A stretch of DNA of 64,000 bases from an uncultured Prevotellaceae bacterium (GTDB taxonomy: Bacteria; Bacteroidota; Bacteroidia; Bacteroidales; Bacteroidaceae), in the NCBI GenBank assembly GCA_902780025.1, contig CACZDV010000013.1, positions 1 through 64,000 of the forward strand. Direction: 5' to 3'. The position numbers were made by a program, and so were the translations under genes. Positions 41,490-51,152 of this stretch are shown here, piece after piece. Under the pieces are notes generated by a model. The model did not search any database and was not told where the DNA came from. It saw only the letters and a program-made list of their open reading frames with translations. Within the stretch, counting starts at the first letter, position 1. The number at the start of each line of letters is the position of its first letter.

Positions 41490-43127
41490 TCAGTCCGCGG
41501 AATGTGGTGCGGCGCCTCTTGTTTCTTGTTCTATCTTATTAATTGTCCAATCATCAATGCTACGCTGGTCCTTATCAATATTCAAGCCCACAGCATAAAC
41601 GGGACGAGAGTCTGATGAAAAACGCATAGCATAATTCTTGTCCACGATTTGTGAAACGGCTTCTTCGGCAGACTTATCATACTTAAATTCAATGATATAT
41701 ATTGCATCCGTCATTTTCAAAACAATATCCATGCGACCATTTGATGTAGACTCTTCTGCCCACACGTCAGCACCAAGGGCAACAAGCAATGCATAAAGTA
41801 GTGACTGGTAAAACTGTTCATTCTGGTTCCTATCCGTAATGTTGTAAGGGATACTGGAATACCATTTACGGACTGACTCCATAAACTGTTCGAAGGTGGC
41901 GCGCTTTACGCTAAACTTTTTAAAAATAACTTCTATGCCATCGGAACCGCTATATGAGGGTTCCATATAATACTGATAGAGTGAACCGGCAAAGCCGCGG
42001 TGTACCTCCTCATTGGGGAATCCCAAGGTATACAAATCGGTCTGTGGGTCATACGCTTTCAGCGTCAGATAACCACTTTGAAACAACACAGGTATGGGAT
42101 CGTTAATACGTTCCGTCGGGGCATCGAATCGAGAGATATTAACCTCAATATGTTCAAGGGCAGTCCACTCCATCCGCTTGCTTTGAAGTAATTCAACAAG
42201 CATTGTAGGTGTTCCCGTGCTAAACCAGTAATCTTGAATCTCACCCTTCTCAAAGGCATATATCAGACTCCACGGGTTATAGACGTCTGCCATATTCTTA
42301 GAAAAGTGATAGCCATCGTATCTCCGTTTGAGCTGCGCAACAGTATCGGCAAGTGTCGTTTGGGGGAAGGACTTTTTCATTACTTCCGTCAACCATTCGA
42401 TGTCAGGCTTCAACTGAGTTAGCAGCTCTTCCTCTGTTATGCCACAAATACCCTCGTATTCTGCGTCAAAAGTTAGGACGTTCAAATTGTTCAGTTCGCT
42501 AAAGATGCTAAGTTGCGAAAATTTAGAGATTCCCGCAAGGAATACGAAACGTAAATAATCTGACTGTGCCTTCAATGGGCTGAACAACGAGCGGATACGG
42601 TCACGAATATGACTTTGTAACTCTGGGTTGTGAATGCTGTCAAGCATCGGAGCATCGTATTCGTCCACAAGAACGACCACTTGACGTCCTGTCTGCTGGT
42701 AGGCTCTTTTTATGATATTTGTCAGCCTTGTATCATATCTGTAAGGGTCGTCAACCTCAATAATGTTCCACTGGCTTTCGAACTCTTTAAGGATATCATT
42801 TATAACAGAATGAACTTGCTCAAATTCATAGTATTTCCCTCTCGAGAAATCTATCCGGATAACAGGATATGCCGTCCATTCTGTTTCCATCTTATCAATA
42901 GCCAGCCCTTTGAAAAGGTCGCGTTTTCCCTCAAAATAAGCCTTCATCGTACTTATCAGAAGTGACTTGCCGAATCGTCGGGGACGACTCAAGAAGAAGG
43001 CCTTGGCTTTTGACTGGGCCATTTTGTAGATGTAAGCCGTCTTGTCTACGTAAACACATTCACGGCTTATCATATCCTCAAAAGACTGTATGCCTACTCC
43101 ATATCCTCTTTTTTCCATCATTTCCAA
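41490..43127 (-). CDS. AAA-ATPase-like protein with PD-(D/E)xK nuclease-like C-terminus
   Basis: 545 residues. The N-terminus GYGVGIQSFEDMISRECVYVDKTAYIYKM and the Walker A loop FFLSRPRRFGKSLLISTMKAYFEG are hallmarks of the AAA-ATPase-like family (PF09820). Walker B is VVVLVDEYDAPM. The C-terminus (about 430-530) is the DUF1703 nuclease-like domain: GADVWAEESTSNGRMDIVLKMTDAIYIIEFKYDKSAEEAV has the D-x10-E-x-K geometry of PD-(D/E)xK enzymes. These occur in many paralogous copies in Bacteroidales and have no proven role. The final ETRGAAPHSAD may derive from adjoining non-coding sequence. Flanked by two 121-bp direct repeats. Confidence 0.9.
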   Translation of the reverse strand: MEMMEKRGYGVGIQSFEDMISRECVYVDKTAYIYKMAQSKAKAFFLSRPRRFGKSLLISTMKAYFEGKRDLFKGLAIDKMETEWTAYPVIRIDFSRGKYYEFEQVHSVINDILKEFESQWNIIEVDDPYRYDTRLTNIIKRAYQQTGRQVVVLVDEYDAPMLDSIHNPELQSHIRDRIRSLFSPLKAQSDYLRFVFLAGISKFSQLSIFSELNNLNVLTFDAEYEGICGITEEELLTQLKPDIEWLTEVMKKSFPQTTLADTVAQLKRRYDGYHFSKNMADVYNPWSLIYAFEKGEIQDYWFSTGTPTMLVELLQSKRMEWTALEHIEVNISRFDAPTERINDPIPVLFQSGYLTLKAYDPQTDLYTLGFPNEEVHRGFAGSLYQYYMEPSYSGSDGIEVIFKKFSVKRATFEQFMESVRKWYSSIPYNITDRNQNEQFYQSLLYALLVALGADVWAEESTSNGRMDIVLKMTDAIYIIEFKYDKSAEEAVSQIVDKNYAMRFSSDSRPVYAVGLNIDKDQRSIDDWTINKIEQETRGAAPHSAD

Positions 43128-43150
43128 TGATTACGTAATACCTTATCGCC

Positions 43151-43271
43151 TGCAAAGATACTCAATTCTGTTAATCTGACAAAGGAATTAGTGAGGAAAA
43201 TGCATACAAATCCAAGTTTTAGACTTTAGGTACGCTATTTCCCCCTCTATTGAGGAACACAGAATAATCAC
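43151..43271. repeat. Direct repeat copy B (promoter-carrying, about 121 bp)
   Basis: Second copy of 41207-41327. Here the same TTTG-N19-TATCTTTG (43183-43153, minus) serves the AAA/nuclease gene that starts at 43127. The rest of the divergent gap (43272-43369) is AT-rich; no clear -7 box for the plus-strand gene is seen. Confidence 0.85.
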
Positions 43272-43369
43272 GGATTCCATCGACAGTGTGAAAAAAGACT
43301 AAAAAGAGCAGGAAATCATTTTTATAACGATTATAATTATTATATTTGCAATAAAATTATAAATGCTCT

Positions 43370-44509
43370 ATGGAACAAGTGGTACTGGAGAATCCTTTTG
43401 TTGTAGGTAAATACCTGTCGGATAAGTATTTCTGTGACAGATCAGAGGAGACGGACTTCCTTCGTAAACAGGTTTCAAACGGCCGCGATGTGGCCTTGAT
43501 TTCTCCACGCCGTGTTGGGAAATCGGGGTTGATACAGCACTTCTTCAACCAGCCGGACATCAAGGAGCGCTATTATGTGTTCTTCGTCGACATCTATGCC
43601 ACCACCTCGTTGGCAGAGTTTGTCTATGTTCTTGGAAAGGAAATCTATGAACAGCTGAAGCCTCAGACAACGGTGTGGAAAGAGAAGTTCTTCCAAATCA
43701 TATCTTCCTTCAGGATAGGCTTCAAGTTGGACTCTTTCACAGGAGAGCCCACCTTCAACCTTGGTTTGGGCGACATTCAGGTGCCTCAGGCCACTCTTGA
43801 CGAAATCTTTGCCTATATCGACGAGGCCGACAAACCCTGTATCATTGCCATTGACGAATTCCAGCAGATCAGCGACTATGCTGAAAAGAATGTGGAAGCC
43901 CTGCTACGTACCAAGATACAACGTTGCAACAAGGCACACTTCGTGTTCTCGGGCAGTAAGCGTCACTTGATGAGCAATATGTTCAACTCCTCCTCGAAAC
44001 CCTTCTATCAGAGTGCTATCAGCATGGGGTTAGACCCCATCCCCACAGACGTCTATGCCGACTTTGCCATCCGGCTGTTCGAGGAGCGCGGCAAGCACAT
44101 TGAGAGGGAGGTAATTGAGGCGGTATGGAAACAATATGACGGCTACACCTGGTTCGTACAAATGATTATGAACGAGCTATTCGCACTAACCCCGACAGGC
44201 GATACTTGTCGGACGGAGCGAATAGACGAGGCCAAACAACACGTTGTCCTGACACAAGAAGCCAGTTATAAGGATATCCTGTCGCACGTTGCCACCAAGC
44301 AGAAACTATTGCTTCAGGCCATAGCAAAGGAGGGTGTCGCACGTAACATCACTTCATCGAAGTTCATAAAAAAATACAACCTGAATTCTGCCAGCTCCGT
44401 GCAGGCCGCTGCCAAGCTCCTACTGAAGAACGATCTCATCACCCAGACAGACGATGCCTATCGTGTCTATGACTATTTCTTCTCCGAATGGCTGGCGAGA
44501 ATTTATTAG
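43370..44509 (+). CDS. Archaeal-ATPase-type (STAND-like) ATP-binding protein
   Basis: 379 residues. ENPFVVGKYLSDKYFCDRSEETDFL starts the domain, DVALISPRRVGKSGLIQHFF is Walker A and PCIIAIDEFQQISDYAEKNVEALLR is Walker B. HFVFSGSKRHLMSNMF has the GSxxxxM sensor stretch typical of the group, and the C-terminal winged-helix part ends with LLLKNDLITQTDDAYRVYDYFFSEWL. Homologues are common orphan ATPases in Bacteroidales and archaea with unknown purpose. It is divergent from the AAA/nuclease gene. A weak GGGC/GCCC hairpin followed by TTATTTTTTA (44537-44560) may terminate it. Confidence 0.88.
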   Translation: MEQVVLENPFVVGKYLSDKYFCDRSEETDFLRKQVSNGRDVALISPRRVGKSGLIQHFFNQPDIKERYYVFFVDIYATTSLAEFVYVLGKEIYEQLKPQTTVWKEKFFQIISSFRIGFKLDSFTGEPTFNLGLGDIQVPQATLDEIFAYIDEADKPCIIAIDEFQQISDYAEKNVEALLRTKIQRCNKAHFVFSGSKRHLMSNMFNSSSKPFYQSAISMGLDPIPTDVYADFAIRLFEERGKHIEREVIEAVWKQYDGYTWFVQMIMNELFALTPTGDTCRTERIDEAKQHVVLTQEASYKDILSHVATKQKLLLQAIAKEGVARNITSSKFIKKYNLNSASSVQAAAKLLLKNDLITQTDDAYRVYDYFFSEWLARIY

Positions 44510-44559
44510 CTATTTGACGTATTCAGCAAAGTTGGTGGGCATTATGGCGCCCTTATTTT

Positions 44560-46143
44560 TTACTTGATGACCTCCAACGCCTTCTGCACCACAGGGTTCT
44601 CCTCGTTGAAGACGGAGAAGTATTCACTCATGTCCCAAAGGTCGCGGGCAATGAGGGCTTTCAGTTGCAGGCGCAGGTAGGGTAGGGTGCGCTGTAACTC
44701 GGCATCGTCCTTGGGCTCCACTTTCTGCTTCTTGCCCTCGGCCACGATGTCGTCGACGAGTGACTGAGGAACTTCGAACTGCTGCTTGAACTTGCTGAAG
44801 TCCGGGTATTTCTTCTTCAGTTCCTTGCGGTGGTTGTCGACATAGCGCAGGTTTTGCTGGATGATGACGCTTTTGGCCGCCAACTGACGATGGAAGGGCG
44901 TATAGCGGGTGGTGTCTAAAGGTACGAAGTAGTCGGGCATGATGCCGCCGCCACCGTAGACGGTACGCTGGCGATGCAAGGTCTGGAACTTCAGCGAATC
45001 GGCAAAGTGGATGCTGTCCTGGTTGGTCAGTTCGCCATTCTTCAGACGGTTATACACGTCCATCGCATAGTCCTTCTGCTTACCTTTCTCGTAAGGTTTC
45101 TGGATGCAGCGGCCGGAGGGGGTGTAGTAGTGGGCGATGGTAAGACGGATCATCGAACCGTCGGGCAGGTCGATGGGGCGCTGGACAAGTCCCTTGCCAA
45201 AAGAACGACGGCCTACGACGTAACCGCGATCCTGATCCTGGACGGCACCCGTGACAATCTCGGCTGCTGAAGCGGTATACTCATCAATGAGCACCACTAT
45301 CTTTCCCTTCATGAACTCTCCTTCACCGTGGGCGCGGTACTCCTGACGAGGCACGCGACGGCCTTCGGTATAAACAATCAGCTCATCCTTGGACAGCAGC
45401 TCATCAGCAATGTTGACCGCTGCCTGCAGGTAGCCGCCGCCATTCTCCTGCAAATCCAGGATGAGGCTCTCCATTCCGTCGGTCTTCAGCTTTTTCAGGG
45501 CATCGCAGAACTCCTGATGGGTGGTGGCACCGAAGTTGCCGATGCGTATGTAGCCCACGGCAGGACGTATCATATAGGTAGCATCTACCGACTTGACGGG
45601 AATCTTGTCGCGGACGACCGTAAACGTCAGTTGGTCCTTGATGCCTGTACGGACAACGCCTAACTTGACTTTCGTACCCTTGGGGCCGCGCAGTCGGCGC
45701 ATGATTTCCTCCTTCGACATCTTCACGCCAGCAATAGCGCTGTCGTTGACAGCGACGATGCGGTCTCCGGCAATGATGCCCACTTTCTCAGAAGGACCGT
45801 TGGTGACGGGTTGGATGACCATCAGCGTATCATCAATCATATTAAACTGTACGCCGATGCCCTCGAAATTGCCGTTCAGGGGCTCGTTCATCTGCTTCAC
45901 TTCCTTGGCGTTAGAATACTGTGAGTGGGGGTCGAGTTTCTCAAGCATACCTCGGATGGCATCCTCGACGAGCTTGGCTTCGTCGACGGAGTCAACATAG
46001 AGATTGGTGGTGGCAATCTCAGCTATTTGGAGCTTGCGCAAAGGCGAATCCTCGCCCATGTTAACACGCATCTGGGCAGTAGCTGGTATAGTGAGCAGCG
46101 ATGCAATCGCTGCATATAGGAATTTTCTCATTGTTTTATTCAT
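44560..46143 (-). CDS. S41 family C-terminal processing peptidase
   Basis: 527 residues with a signal peptide ([20 protein letters not shown], after four extra residues). Order: N-terminal helical part with [11 protein letters not shown], a PDZ domain (about 90-170; [30 protein letters not shown]), and the S41 core with [25 protein letters not shown] (nucleophile Ser) and [11 protein letters not shown] (catalytic Lys). It cleaves C-termini of envelope proteins or degrades misfolded ones. Third gene of the GNAT-parE-S41 unit; it overlaps parE by 8 bases. Confidence 0.94.
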   Translation of the reverse strand: MNKTMRKFLYAAIASLLTIPATAQMRVNMGEDSPLRKLQIAEIATTNLYVDSVDEAKLVEDAIRGMLEKLDPHSQYSNAKEVKQMNEPLNGNFEGIGVQFNMIDDTLMVIQPVTNGPSEKVGIIAGDRIVAVNDSAIAGVKMSKEEIMRRLRGPKGTKVKLGVVRTGIKDQLTFTVVRDKIPVKSVDATYMIRPAVGYIRIGNFGATTHQEFCDALKKLKTDGMESLILDLQENGGGYLQAAVNIADELLSKDELIVYTEGRRVPRQEYRAHGEGEFMKGKIVVLIDEYTASAAEIVTGAVQDQDRGYVVGRRSFGKGLVQRPIDLPDGSMIRLTIAHYYTPSGRCIQKPYEKGKQKDYAMDVYNRLKNGELTNQDSIHFADSLKFQTLHRQRTVYGGGGIMPDYFVPLDTTRYTPFHRQLAAKSVIIQQNLRYVDNHRKELKKKYPDFSKFKQQFEVPQSLVDDIVAEGKKQKVEPKDDAELQRTLPYLRLQLKALIARDLWDMSEYFSVFNEENPVVQKALEVIK

Positions 46144-48109
46144 ATTGGTCTTCTTCTGGTCTGTCTTCCTCGATGACGAGGTTGTCGATGATGAAGTTTT
46201 GACGCTCCATCGTGTTCTTGCCCATATAATATTCCAAGAGTTTCTGTACCTGGTCGGTTTTGTGAAGTGTCACCTGCTCCAGGCGGATGTCGGGCCCGAT
46301 GAAGCCCGCGAACTCCTCAGGACTGATTTCGCCAAGACCTTTGAATCGGGTAATCTCGGGGTCGGGCCCTAAGTCCGCGATAGCCTTCAGACGTTCCTCC
46401 TCGCTGTAGCAGTAGCGGGTAATGAAGTCAGACTTCTTTTGTTGAGTGTTTAACGTTGACTGTTTAGTGTCTTCATCAGCGATGACCTGTTTTTTCCTAA
46501 TCTTTGTCCGACGGTTACGGACACGGAACAATGGGGTCTGCAGGACGTAGACGTGCCCCTTCTTGATAAGTTCTGGGAAGAACTGCAGGAAGAAGGTGAT
46601 GATGAGCAGGCGGATGTGCATACCGTCGACATCGGCATCGGTAGCGACTATTACCTTATTATATCTAAGGGTGTCAAGTCCTTCCTCAATGTCAAGTGCC
46701 GCCTGCAGCAGATTGAACTCCTCATTTTCATAGACCACCTTCTTGGTGAGGCCATACGTGTTCAAGGGTTTACCTCTTAATGAAAATACCGCCTGCGTGT
46801 TGACATCGCGGCTCTTGGTGATGCTTCCGCTGGCTGAGTCGCCCTCGGTAATGAAGATGCAGGACTCCTCCTTGCGGTCGTCCTTGGTATCGCTGAAGTG
46901 TATGCGGCAGTCGCGCAGCTTGCGGTTGTGCAAGTTGGCTTTCTTGGCCCGCTCACGTGCCAGTTTGGTCACGCCGGCAATAGCCTTGCGGTCGCGCTCG
47001 CTTTCCTTGATTTTGTTTTCCAGGACTTCCACCACGTCACTATGAATGTGCAGGTAGTTGTCCACCTGCTGCTTGATGAAGTCGCCCACGTATTTGTTGA
47101 TGGTCTCGCCATCGGGTGCCATCTGGGTGGAGCCGAGCTTAATCTTGGTCTGACTCTCAAAGACAGGTTCCTCCACGTTGATAGCAATAGCCGCTACGAT
47201 ACCCGTGCGGATGTCGCCATACTCATATTTGCCGAAGAACTCCTTGATGGTGCGGGCAATATGCTCCTTGAAGGCACTCTGGTGGGTGCCGCCCTGCGTG
47301 GTGTGCTGACCGTTGACAAACGAGTAGTATTCCTCGCCATACTGGTTGGCATGGGTGAAGGCAATCTCAATGTCATCACCCTGCAGGTGGATGATGGGGT
47401 AGAGCGAATCTGTGGTCATGCGGTCCTTCAGCAGGTCTTCCAGACCGTGACGGCTCAGGATGCGGCGACCATTGTACATGATGGCCAGTCCCGTATTAAG
47501 ATAGGTGTAGTTTCGTAGCATGTTCTCCACGATGTCGTCGTGGAACAGGTAGTCCTTGAACAGCTTGGGGTCGTTGTCGGGCTCAAAATAGATGTATGTG
47601 CCGTTCTCGTCCTGCGTATCCTCGGTCACGTCGCTGACGAGCTTTCCACGCTCAAAGACGGCCTTGCGCACCTTCCCTTCACGATAACTGTGAACCTCGA
47701 AATGAGTACTCAGGGCGTTGACGGCCTTTACGCCGACGCCATTCAGTCCGATGGACTTCTTGAAAGCCTTCGAGTCATACTTACCGCCAGTATTCAGCAC
47801 GGATACGGCCTCAATCATCTTTCCCTGGGGAATGCCGCGTCCATAGTCACGTACAGATACTCGCAGGTTGTCCTCAACGGTAATCTCGATACGGTCGCCG
47901 GCCTTCATCTTAAACTCGTCGATGGAGTTGTCGATGACCTCCTTCAACAGCACGTAGATACCATCTTCAGGCAGCGAACCGTCGCCCAGACGGCCGATGT
48001 ACATACCAGGGCGCAGACGGATATGCTCCGTACCGGTCAAGGTGCGGATATTGTCATCGCCATAATCTACTTCTTGATTTTGTCCGATAATAATATTGTC
48101 GTCGTTCAT
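46136..48109 (-). CDS. parE: DNA topoisomerase IV subunit B
   Basis: Type IIA topoisomerase ATPase subunit for decatenation. 657 residues: GHKL ATPase ([38 protein letters not shown]), transducer (about 220-400) and TOPRIM ([21 protein letters not shown] and [25 protein letters not shown]). EGDSASGS and the lack of a gyrase-type insert favour ParE over GyrB. Residues of about 545-558 ([15 protein letters not shown]) are encoded by low-complexity DNA (46436-46475) that looks like an intergenic repeat inserted in the TOPRIM-adjacent loop; [15 protein letters not shown] resumes the conserved sequence. 4-base overlap with the GNAT gene. Confidence 0.93.
   Translation of the reverse strand: MNDDNIIIGQNQEVDYGDDNIRTLTGTEHIRLRPGMYIGRLGDGSLPEDGIYVLLKEVIDNSIDEFKMKAGDRIEITVEDNLRVSVRDYGRGIPQGKMIEAVSVLNTGGKYDSKAFKKSIGLNGVGVKAVNALSTHFEVHSYREGKVRKAVFERGKLVSDVTEDTQDENGTYIYFEPDNDPKLFKDYLFHDDIVENMLRNYTYLNTGLAIMYNGRRILSRHGLEDLLKDRMTTDSLYPIIHLQGDDIEIAFTHANQYGEEYYSFVNGQHTTQGGTHQSAFKEHIARTIKEFFGKYEYGDIRTGIVAAIAINVEEPVFESQTKIKLGSTQMAPDGETINKYVGDFIKQQVDNYLHIHSDVVEVLENKIKESERDRKAIAGVTKLARERAKKANLHNRKLRDCRIHFSDTKDDRKEESCIFITEGDSASGSITKSRDVNTQAVFSLRGKPLNTYGLTKKVVYENEEFNLLQAALDIEEGLDTLRYNKVIVATDADVDGMHIRLLIITFFLQFFPELIKKGHVYVLQTPLFRVRNRRTKIRKKQVIADEDTKQSTLNTQQKKSDFITRYCYSEEERLKAIADLGPDPEITRFKGLGEISPEEFAGFIGPDIRLEQVTLHKTDQVQKLLEYYMGKNTMERQNFIIDNLVIEEDRPEEDQYE
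46436..46475. repeat. Low-complexity repeat-like insertion inside parE
   Basis: On the minus strand it has the form ACTAAACAGTCAACG..TAAACACTCAAC, composed of short A/C/T-rich near-repeats. It is in frame and encodes a hydrophilic stretch absent from the usual ParE pattern as I know it. Confidence 0.6.
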
Positions 48110-49260
48110 AGGTCTTTTTTATAGCATCTTCTGCGTTTATGCAGTTCACTCTCCAGATATCCCCACTGGCTCTGCACTTTATTGTTGGTCTCCATCTCCA
48201 CGTGGGTCTCGCCCCATTTGAAGCCGTATTTCTGGTAGACAGGTATCAGATGGTAGAACAACAGGGCGTTGGCACCCTTGGCACGGTATTCTGGCAATAT
48301 GCCGATGAGGAGGCAGTCCACCACGTCGGTCTTCTTGAAGTACAGCGCCCTCATGATATGCCACCAACCGAAGGGCAGCAGCCGTCCCTTACGACACTTC
48401 TGCAGGGCACGGGTCAGCGAGGGAATGGTGATACCCACGCCGATGACATCATGGTCGGGAGTGTTCCAGTCCTCTACCACGCAGAGCATATCCATCGAGA
48501 AATATTTGAAGTACTCGTGTACGTAGGCATCCATCTGCTTTGGTGTCATCTCCGAGTAGCCGTACAGATGTCCGAAGGTCTTGTTGACTACATCCAACAC
48601 CTTACGGCCATATTGCTCGGGGCCGAAGACCTGGCTACGCTTCAGGTTGGGCACATGGAGGTTATAGCGCTGCATGGTCATCTCGGCCACTCGCTTGAAC
48701 TTCTCGGGCATACCCTCCTTGGGTACCCAGAGTTTCCACTCCACATAGTCATTGTCCTTGGAATAGTCCTCCATCTGCTCCATCAGATCGAAGTAGTAAT
48801 GGTAGTTATAGCCGGTGGCCATCGTGCCCAGTTCCTCATGGCCGTAGTACAGCATACCCTCGGGGTCCATGTCGGTAAAGCCGAGCGGGCCGATGATTTC
48901 CTTCATGCCCTTCTCACGCCCATAGTCCTCGACGGCCTTGAGTAGCGCCTTCAGCACCTCCATATCGTTGATGATGTCAAGCCATCCGAAACGAACGGCC
49001 GGACGCTGCCATTGCTCATTGTAGCGATGGTTGATGATGGCGGCCACGCGCCCCACCAGCTTACCATCCTTATAGGCCAGGAAGTATTCGGCCTCACAAA
49101 ACTCAAAGGCAGGATTCTTGTCCTTGCTGAAAGTATTCAACTCGTCGCTGTACAAGTTGGGAGCATCGTATTCGTTCCCCTTATACAGTTCATAGTGTAA
49201 CTCGATAAAGGCCTTCAAATCCTTCTTGGTCTCAACTTTTTTTATTACTACTGATGCCAT
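48106..49260 (-). CDS. GNAT-like acetyltransferase domain protein
   Basis: 384 residues. [33 protein letters not shown] and [33 protein letters not shown] form a GNAT-like N-terminal part, and the later [49 protein letters not shown] is a second GNAT-like block with the acetyl-CoA-binding RAKGANA loop. Proteins of this length and start are widespread in Bacteroidota as GNAT-fold hypothetical proteins; substrate unknown. First gene before parE, with a TATCTTTG promoter element near 49302. Confidence 0.8.
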   Translation of the reverse strand: MASVVIKKVETKKDLKAFIELHYELYKGNEYDAPNLYSDELNTFSKDKNPAFEFCEAEYFLAYKDGKLVGRVAAIINHRYNEQWQRPAVRFGWLDIINDMEVLKALLKAVEDYGREKGMKEIIGPLGFTDMDPEGMLYYGHEELGTMATGYNYHYYFDLMEQMEDYSKDNDYVEWKLWVPKEGMPEKFKRVAEMTMQRYNLHVPNLKRSQVFGPEQYGRKVLDVVNKTFGHLYGYSEMTPKQMDAYVHEYFKYFSMDMLCVVEDWNTPDHDVIGVGITIPSLTRALQKCRKGRLLPFGWWHIMRALYFKKTDVVDCLLIGILPEYRAKGANALLFYHLIPVYQKYGFKWGETHVEMETNNKVQSQWGYLESELHKRRRCYKKDL

Positions 49261-49338
49261 TTCCTTCGGTTGTTTTTGCTCTTTTATATAAAATATGTGG
49301 CAAAGATACGCTTATTTTTTCAAAAAAAGAAAGAAAAA

Positions 49339-49370
49339 TTTGGTTTTTTCAATAAGTTAATTTACTTTTG
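49339..49370 (+). promoter_or_regulatory. Promoter of the CHASE2/FecR-like/CHAT cassette
   Basis: TTTG at 49339-49342 and TACTTTTG at 49363-49370, spacing 20 bp, a full consensus match. It is 27 bp before the CHASE2 ATG. No other promoter is obvious before the CHAT gene, so the three genes probably share it. Confidence 0.75.
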
Positions 49371-49397
49371 CAGATGAAACTCATTAATTGAAGCAAT

Positions 49398-50594
49398 ATG
49401 AAGGGCCTATTAAGACGCATCTTTCACATAGACCATATTATAGTTGCTGCGTTTACCATCCTCATTATCGAACTGTTGGTGGTAATTGCTGTCAACCTTG
49501 AGTTTCTGAGTCCCGTGGTCAGGGCCTTGGAAAGTTTCTCGATGACCGATGTCTATTACAAAATACTGAACAAGGATGGAGATACCGAAGAGTGTAACAC
49601 CATCACCCTGGTAGACATGACCGACCTCACCCATCGTCAGGACATCGCGAAGGTCATCAGCGAGATTAAAGCCCTGAAGCCTGCTGCCTTGGGTGTCGAC
49701 ATCATCTTCGAGGGTCTGATTGAGGACGGCGATGGCGACAACCTGCTGGCGGATGCCTGCCTCGAAGGCGACTCCGTCAATACGGTATGGGCCTATAAGT
49801 TGACGAAGTACGACGAGGAAACCAGGAAGTTCCAGAACAGCCTGCACTCTTTTTTTATTGTAGAGGGAATGGAGAACGAAGGATTTGTTAATCTGGTGGA
49901 CGACCCCTCCAAGACCATCAAGCGGTATGCCGTGACGTTGCCTTATAAAGATACAGTGGCCTACTCCCTGCCAGCCCAGATCGCCCGCATTGTCAAGCAT
50001 GCTGATCTGGGTGGCGAAAAGAACCACACCATCAACTACAAGGCGGTGTCGTTCCCTGTGGTCAAGTATGACGAGTTGTCTTCCTATCGTGAGTTGATAG
50101 AGGGACATATCGTGCTGTTGGGTACGACTCAGGAGGAGCGCGAGATGTATTATACCCCCATTGGTCAGAAGTCGGGAATGGAAATCCTGGCCTACACCAT
50201 CCTCTCGATGACCGAGACGACCCCCATACGCCATTCCAGCCGATGGATGATCATCCTTTGGGCGCTGATTGCGGGCTACATCACCAACCTGATTGACTAC
50301 CTGCTGACCAAGCGCATCGAGAACCGTCGTTCCACGCTGATGGTCTTCATTACTCAGAGTGAGTTCTACGACAAGATCATCTCTTTTTTCGTCATGATGC
50401 TTATTACGGGAGTTTCATTCCATCTCTATGCCAAGTATAACTACTTTGTCGACACGGTACTGGCCCTGAGCACCATCGTCCTCATCGAGGAAGGGCGCTT
50501 GCTCTATGCCGGTCTGTTGTCGGTATTGAAGAAGAAAACCAAATGGAAGTGGGTGGAGAAGTCTATCTATGCTGATGACTTGGATATAACCTAA
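49398..50594 (+). CDS. CHASE2 domain membrane sensor without output domain
   Basis: 398 residues. One N-terminal membrane segment (about 17-36, FTILIIELLVVIAVNLEFL) precedes a large extracytoplasmic CHASE2 domain (about 40-265). The domain has TITLVDMTDLTHRQDIAKVISEIKALKPAALGVDIIFEG, KRYAVTLPYKDTVAYSLPAQIAR and GHIVLLGTTQEEREMYYTPIGQKSGMEILAYTI. Two or three membrane segments follow (about 278-298, 320-355). Only a short basic cytoplasmic tail remains; no kinase, cyclase or other output domain is present. It probably signals by binding the secreted proteins encoded next to it. The downstream gene starts 28 bp later. Confidence 0.88.
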   Translation: MKGLLRRIFHIDHIIVAAFTILIIELLVVIAVNLEFLSPVVRALESFSMTDVYYKILNKDGDTEECNTITLVDMTDLTHRQDIAKVISEIKALKPAALGVDIIFEGLIEDGDGDNLLADACLEGDSVNTVWAYKLTKYDEETRKFQNSLHSFFIVEGMENEGFVNLVDDPSKTIKRYAVTLPYKDTVAYSLPAQIARIVKHADLGGEKNHTINYKAVSFPVVKYDELSSYRELIEGHIVLLGTTQEEREMYYTPIGQKSGMEILAYTILSMTETTPIRHSSRWMIILWALIAGYITNLIDYLLTKRIENRRSTLMVFITQSEFYDKIISFFVMMLITGVSFHLYAKYNYFVDTVLALSTIVLIEEGRLLYAGLLSVLKKKTKWKWVEKSIYADDLDIT

Positions 50595-50622
50595 ATACAA
50601 GATAACCTAAAACTAACTCAAG

Positions 50623-51129
50623 ATGAAAAGATTCATTGCTATCCTCATGCTGACTGTGGCTACAATCAGTATCTCAGCCCAGCAGAACCAACAGACGCTG
50701 ATAGTCTACGAAGTCAATGGAAAAGTGACAAGCTTCAATAATAGATCCAAGGAAGTACCTGTGGAGAAGAAGCAGTACTTCTCGTTGAAGGACAGAATCA
50801 AGATACCCGAGAACGGCTTTATCAAGCTCCTTGACCGCGAGCAGCAGAAGATGTACACCCTGCGCAACAAGTGTCAGGGCCGGATCTCGGCTTTGATAGA
50901 AAGCCAGAAGCAGGCGGGCAAGAGCCTGACCAAGCAATACTTCGCCTATGTGCTGAGAAGTCTGACGCGGTCGGATACTGACCCTATCTATAATACTGGC
51001 CTCACCACGGGCACCTACCGCAACGATGCTGACTCGCTGCTTTGCGACATCGACTCGCTGCAGACAGTGGTCGACTCGCTGCAGAACGTCATCATCACCC
51101 TCACGACAGACTCCGTAAAGACGAAATAA
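50623..51129 (+). CDS. Secreted FecR-like small protein
   Basis: 168 residues with signal peptide MKRFIAILMLTVATISISAQ. The segment TLIVYEVNGKVTSFNNRSKEVPVEKKQYFSLKDRIKIPENGFIKLLDREQQKMYTL resembles the FecR-type beta domain (a small sandwich that reads as gain of value, key threshold, level). A helical tail, DSLLCDIDSLQTVVDSLQNVIITL, is likely a coiled coil. No enzyme motif. It lies between CHASE2 and CHAT genes and is presumably the linking or regulatory component. Function is inferred from context. Confidence 0.72.
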   Translation: MKRFIAILMLTVATISISAQQNQQTLIVYEVNGKVTSFNNRSKEVPVEKKQYFSLKDRIKIPENGFIKLLDREQQKMYTLRNKCQGRISALIESQKQAGKSLTKQYFAYVLRSLTRSDTDPIYNTGLTTGTYRNDADSLLCDIDSLQTVVDSLQNVIITLTTDSVKTK

Positions 51130-51152
51130 GACACGAACTCCATAAAGACAAT

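Noticed and set aside
41490..44509. A toxin-antitoxin or phage-defence pair formed by the two divergent ATPases
   Set aside because: Both belong to very common orphan ATPase families of Bacteroidales. Nothing in the sequence links them functionally, and no toxin or defence hallmark domain is present.
51042..51152. N-terminal extension of the CHAT protein
   Set aside because: It overlaps the FecR-like gene in another frame, and the signal peptide starts at ATG 51153.
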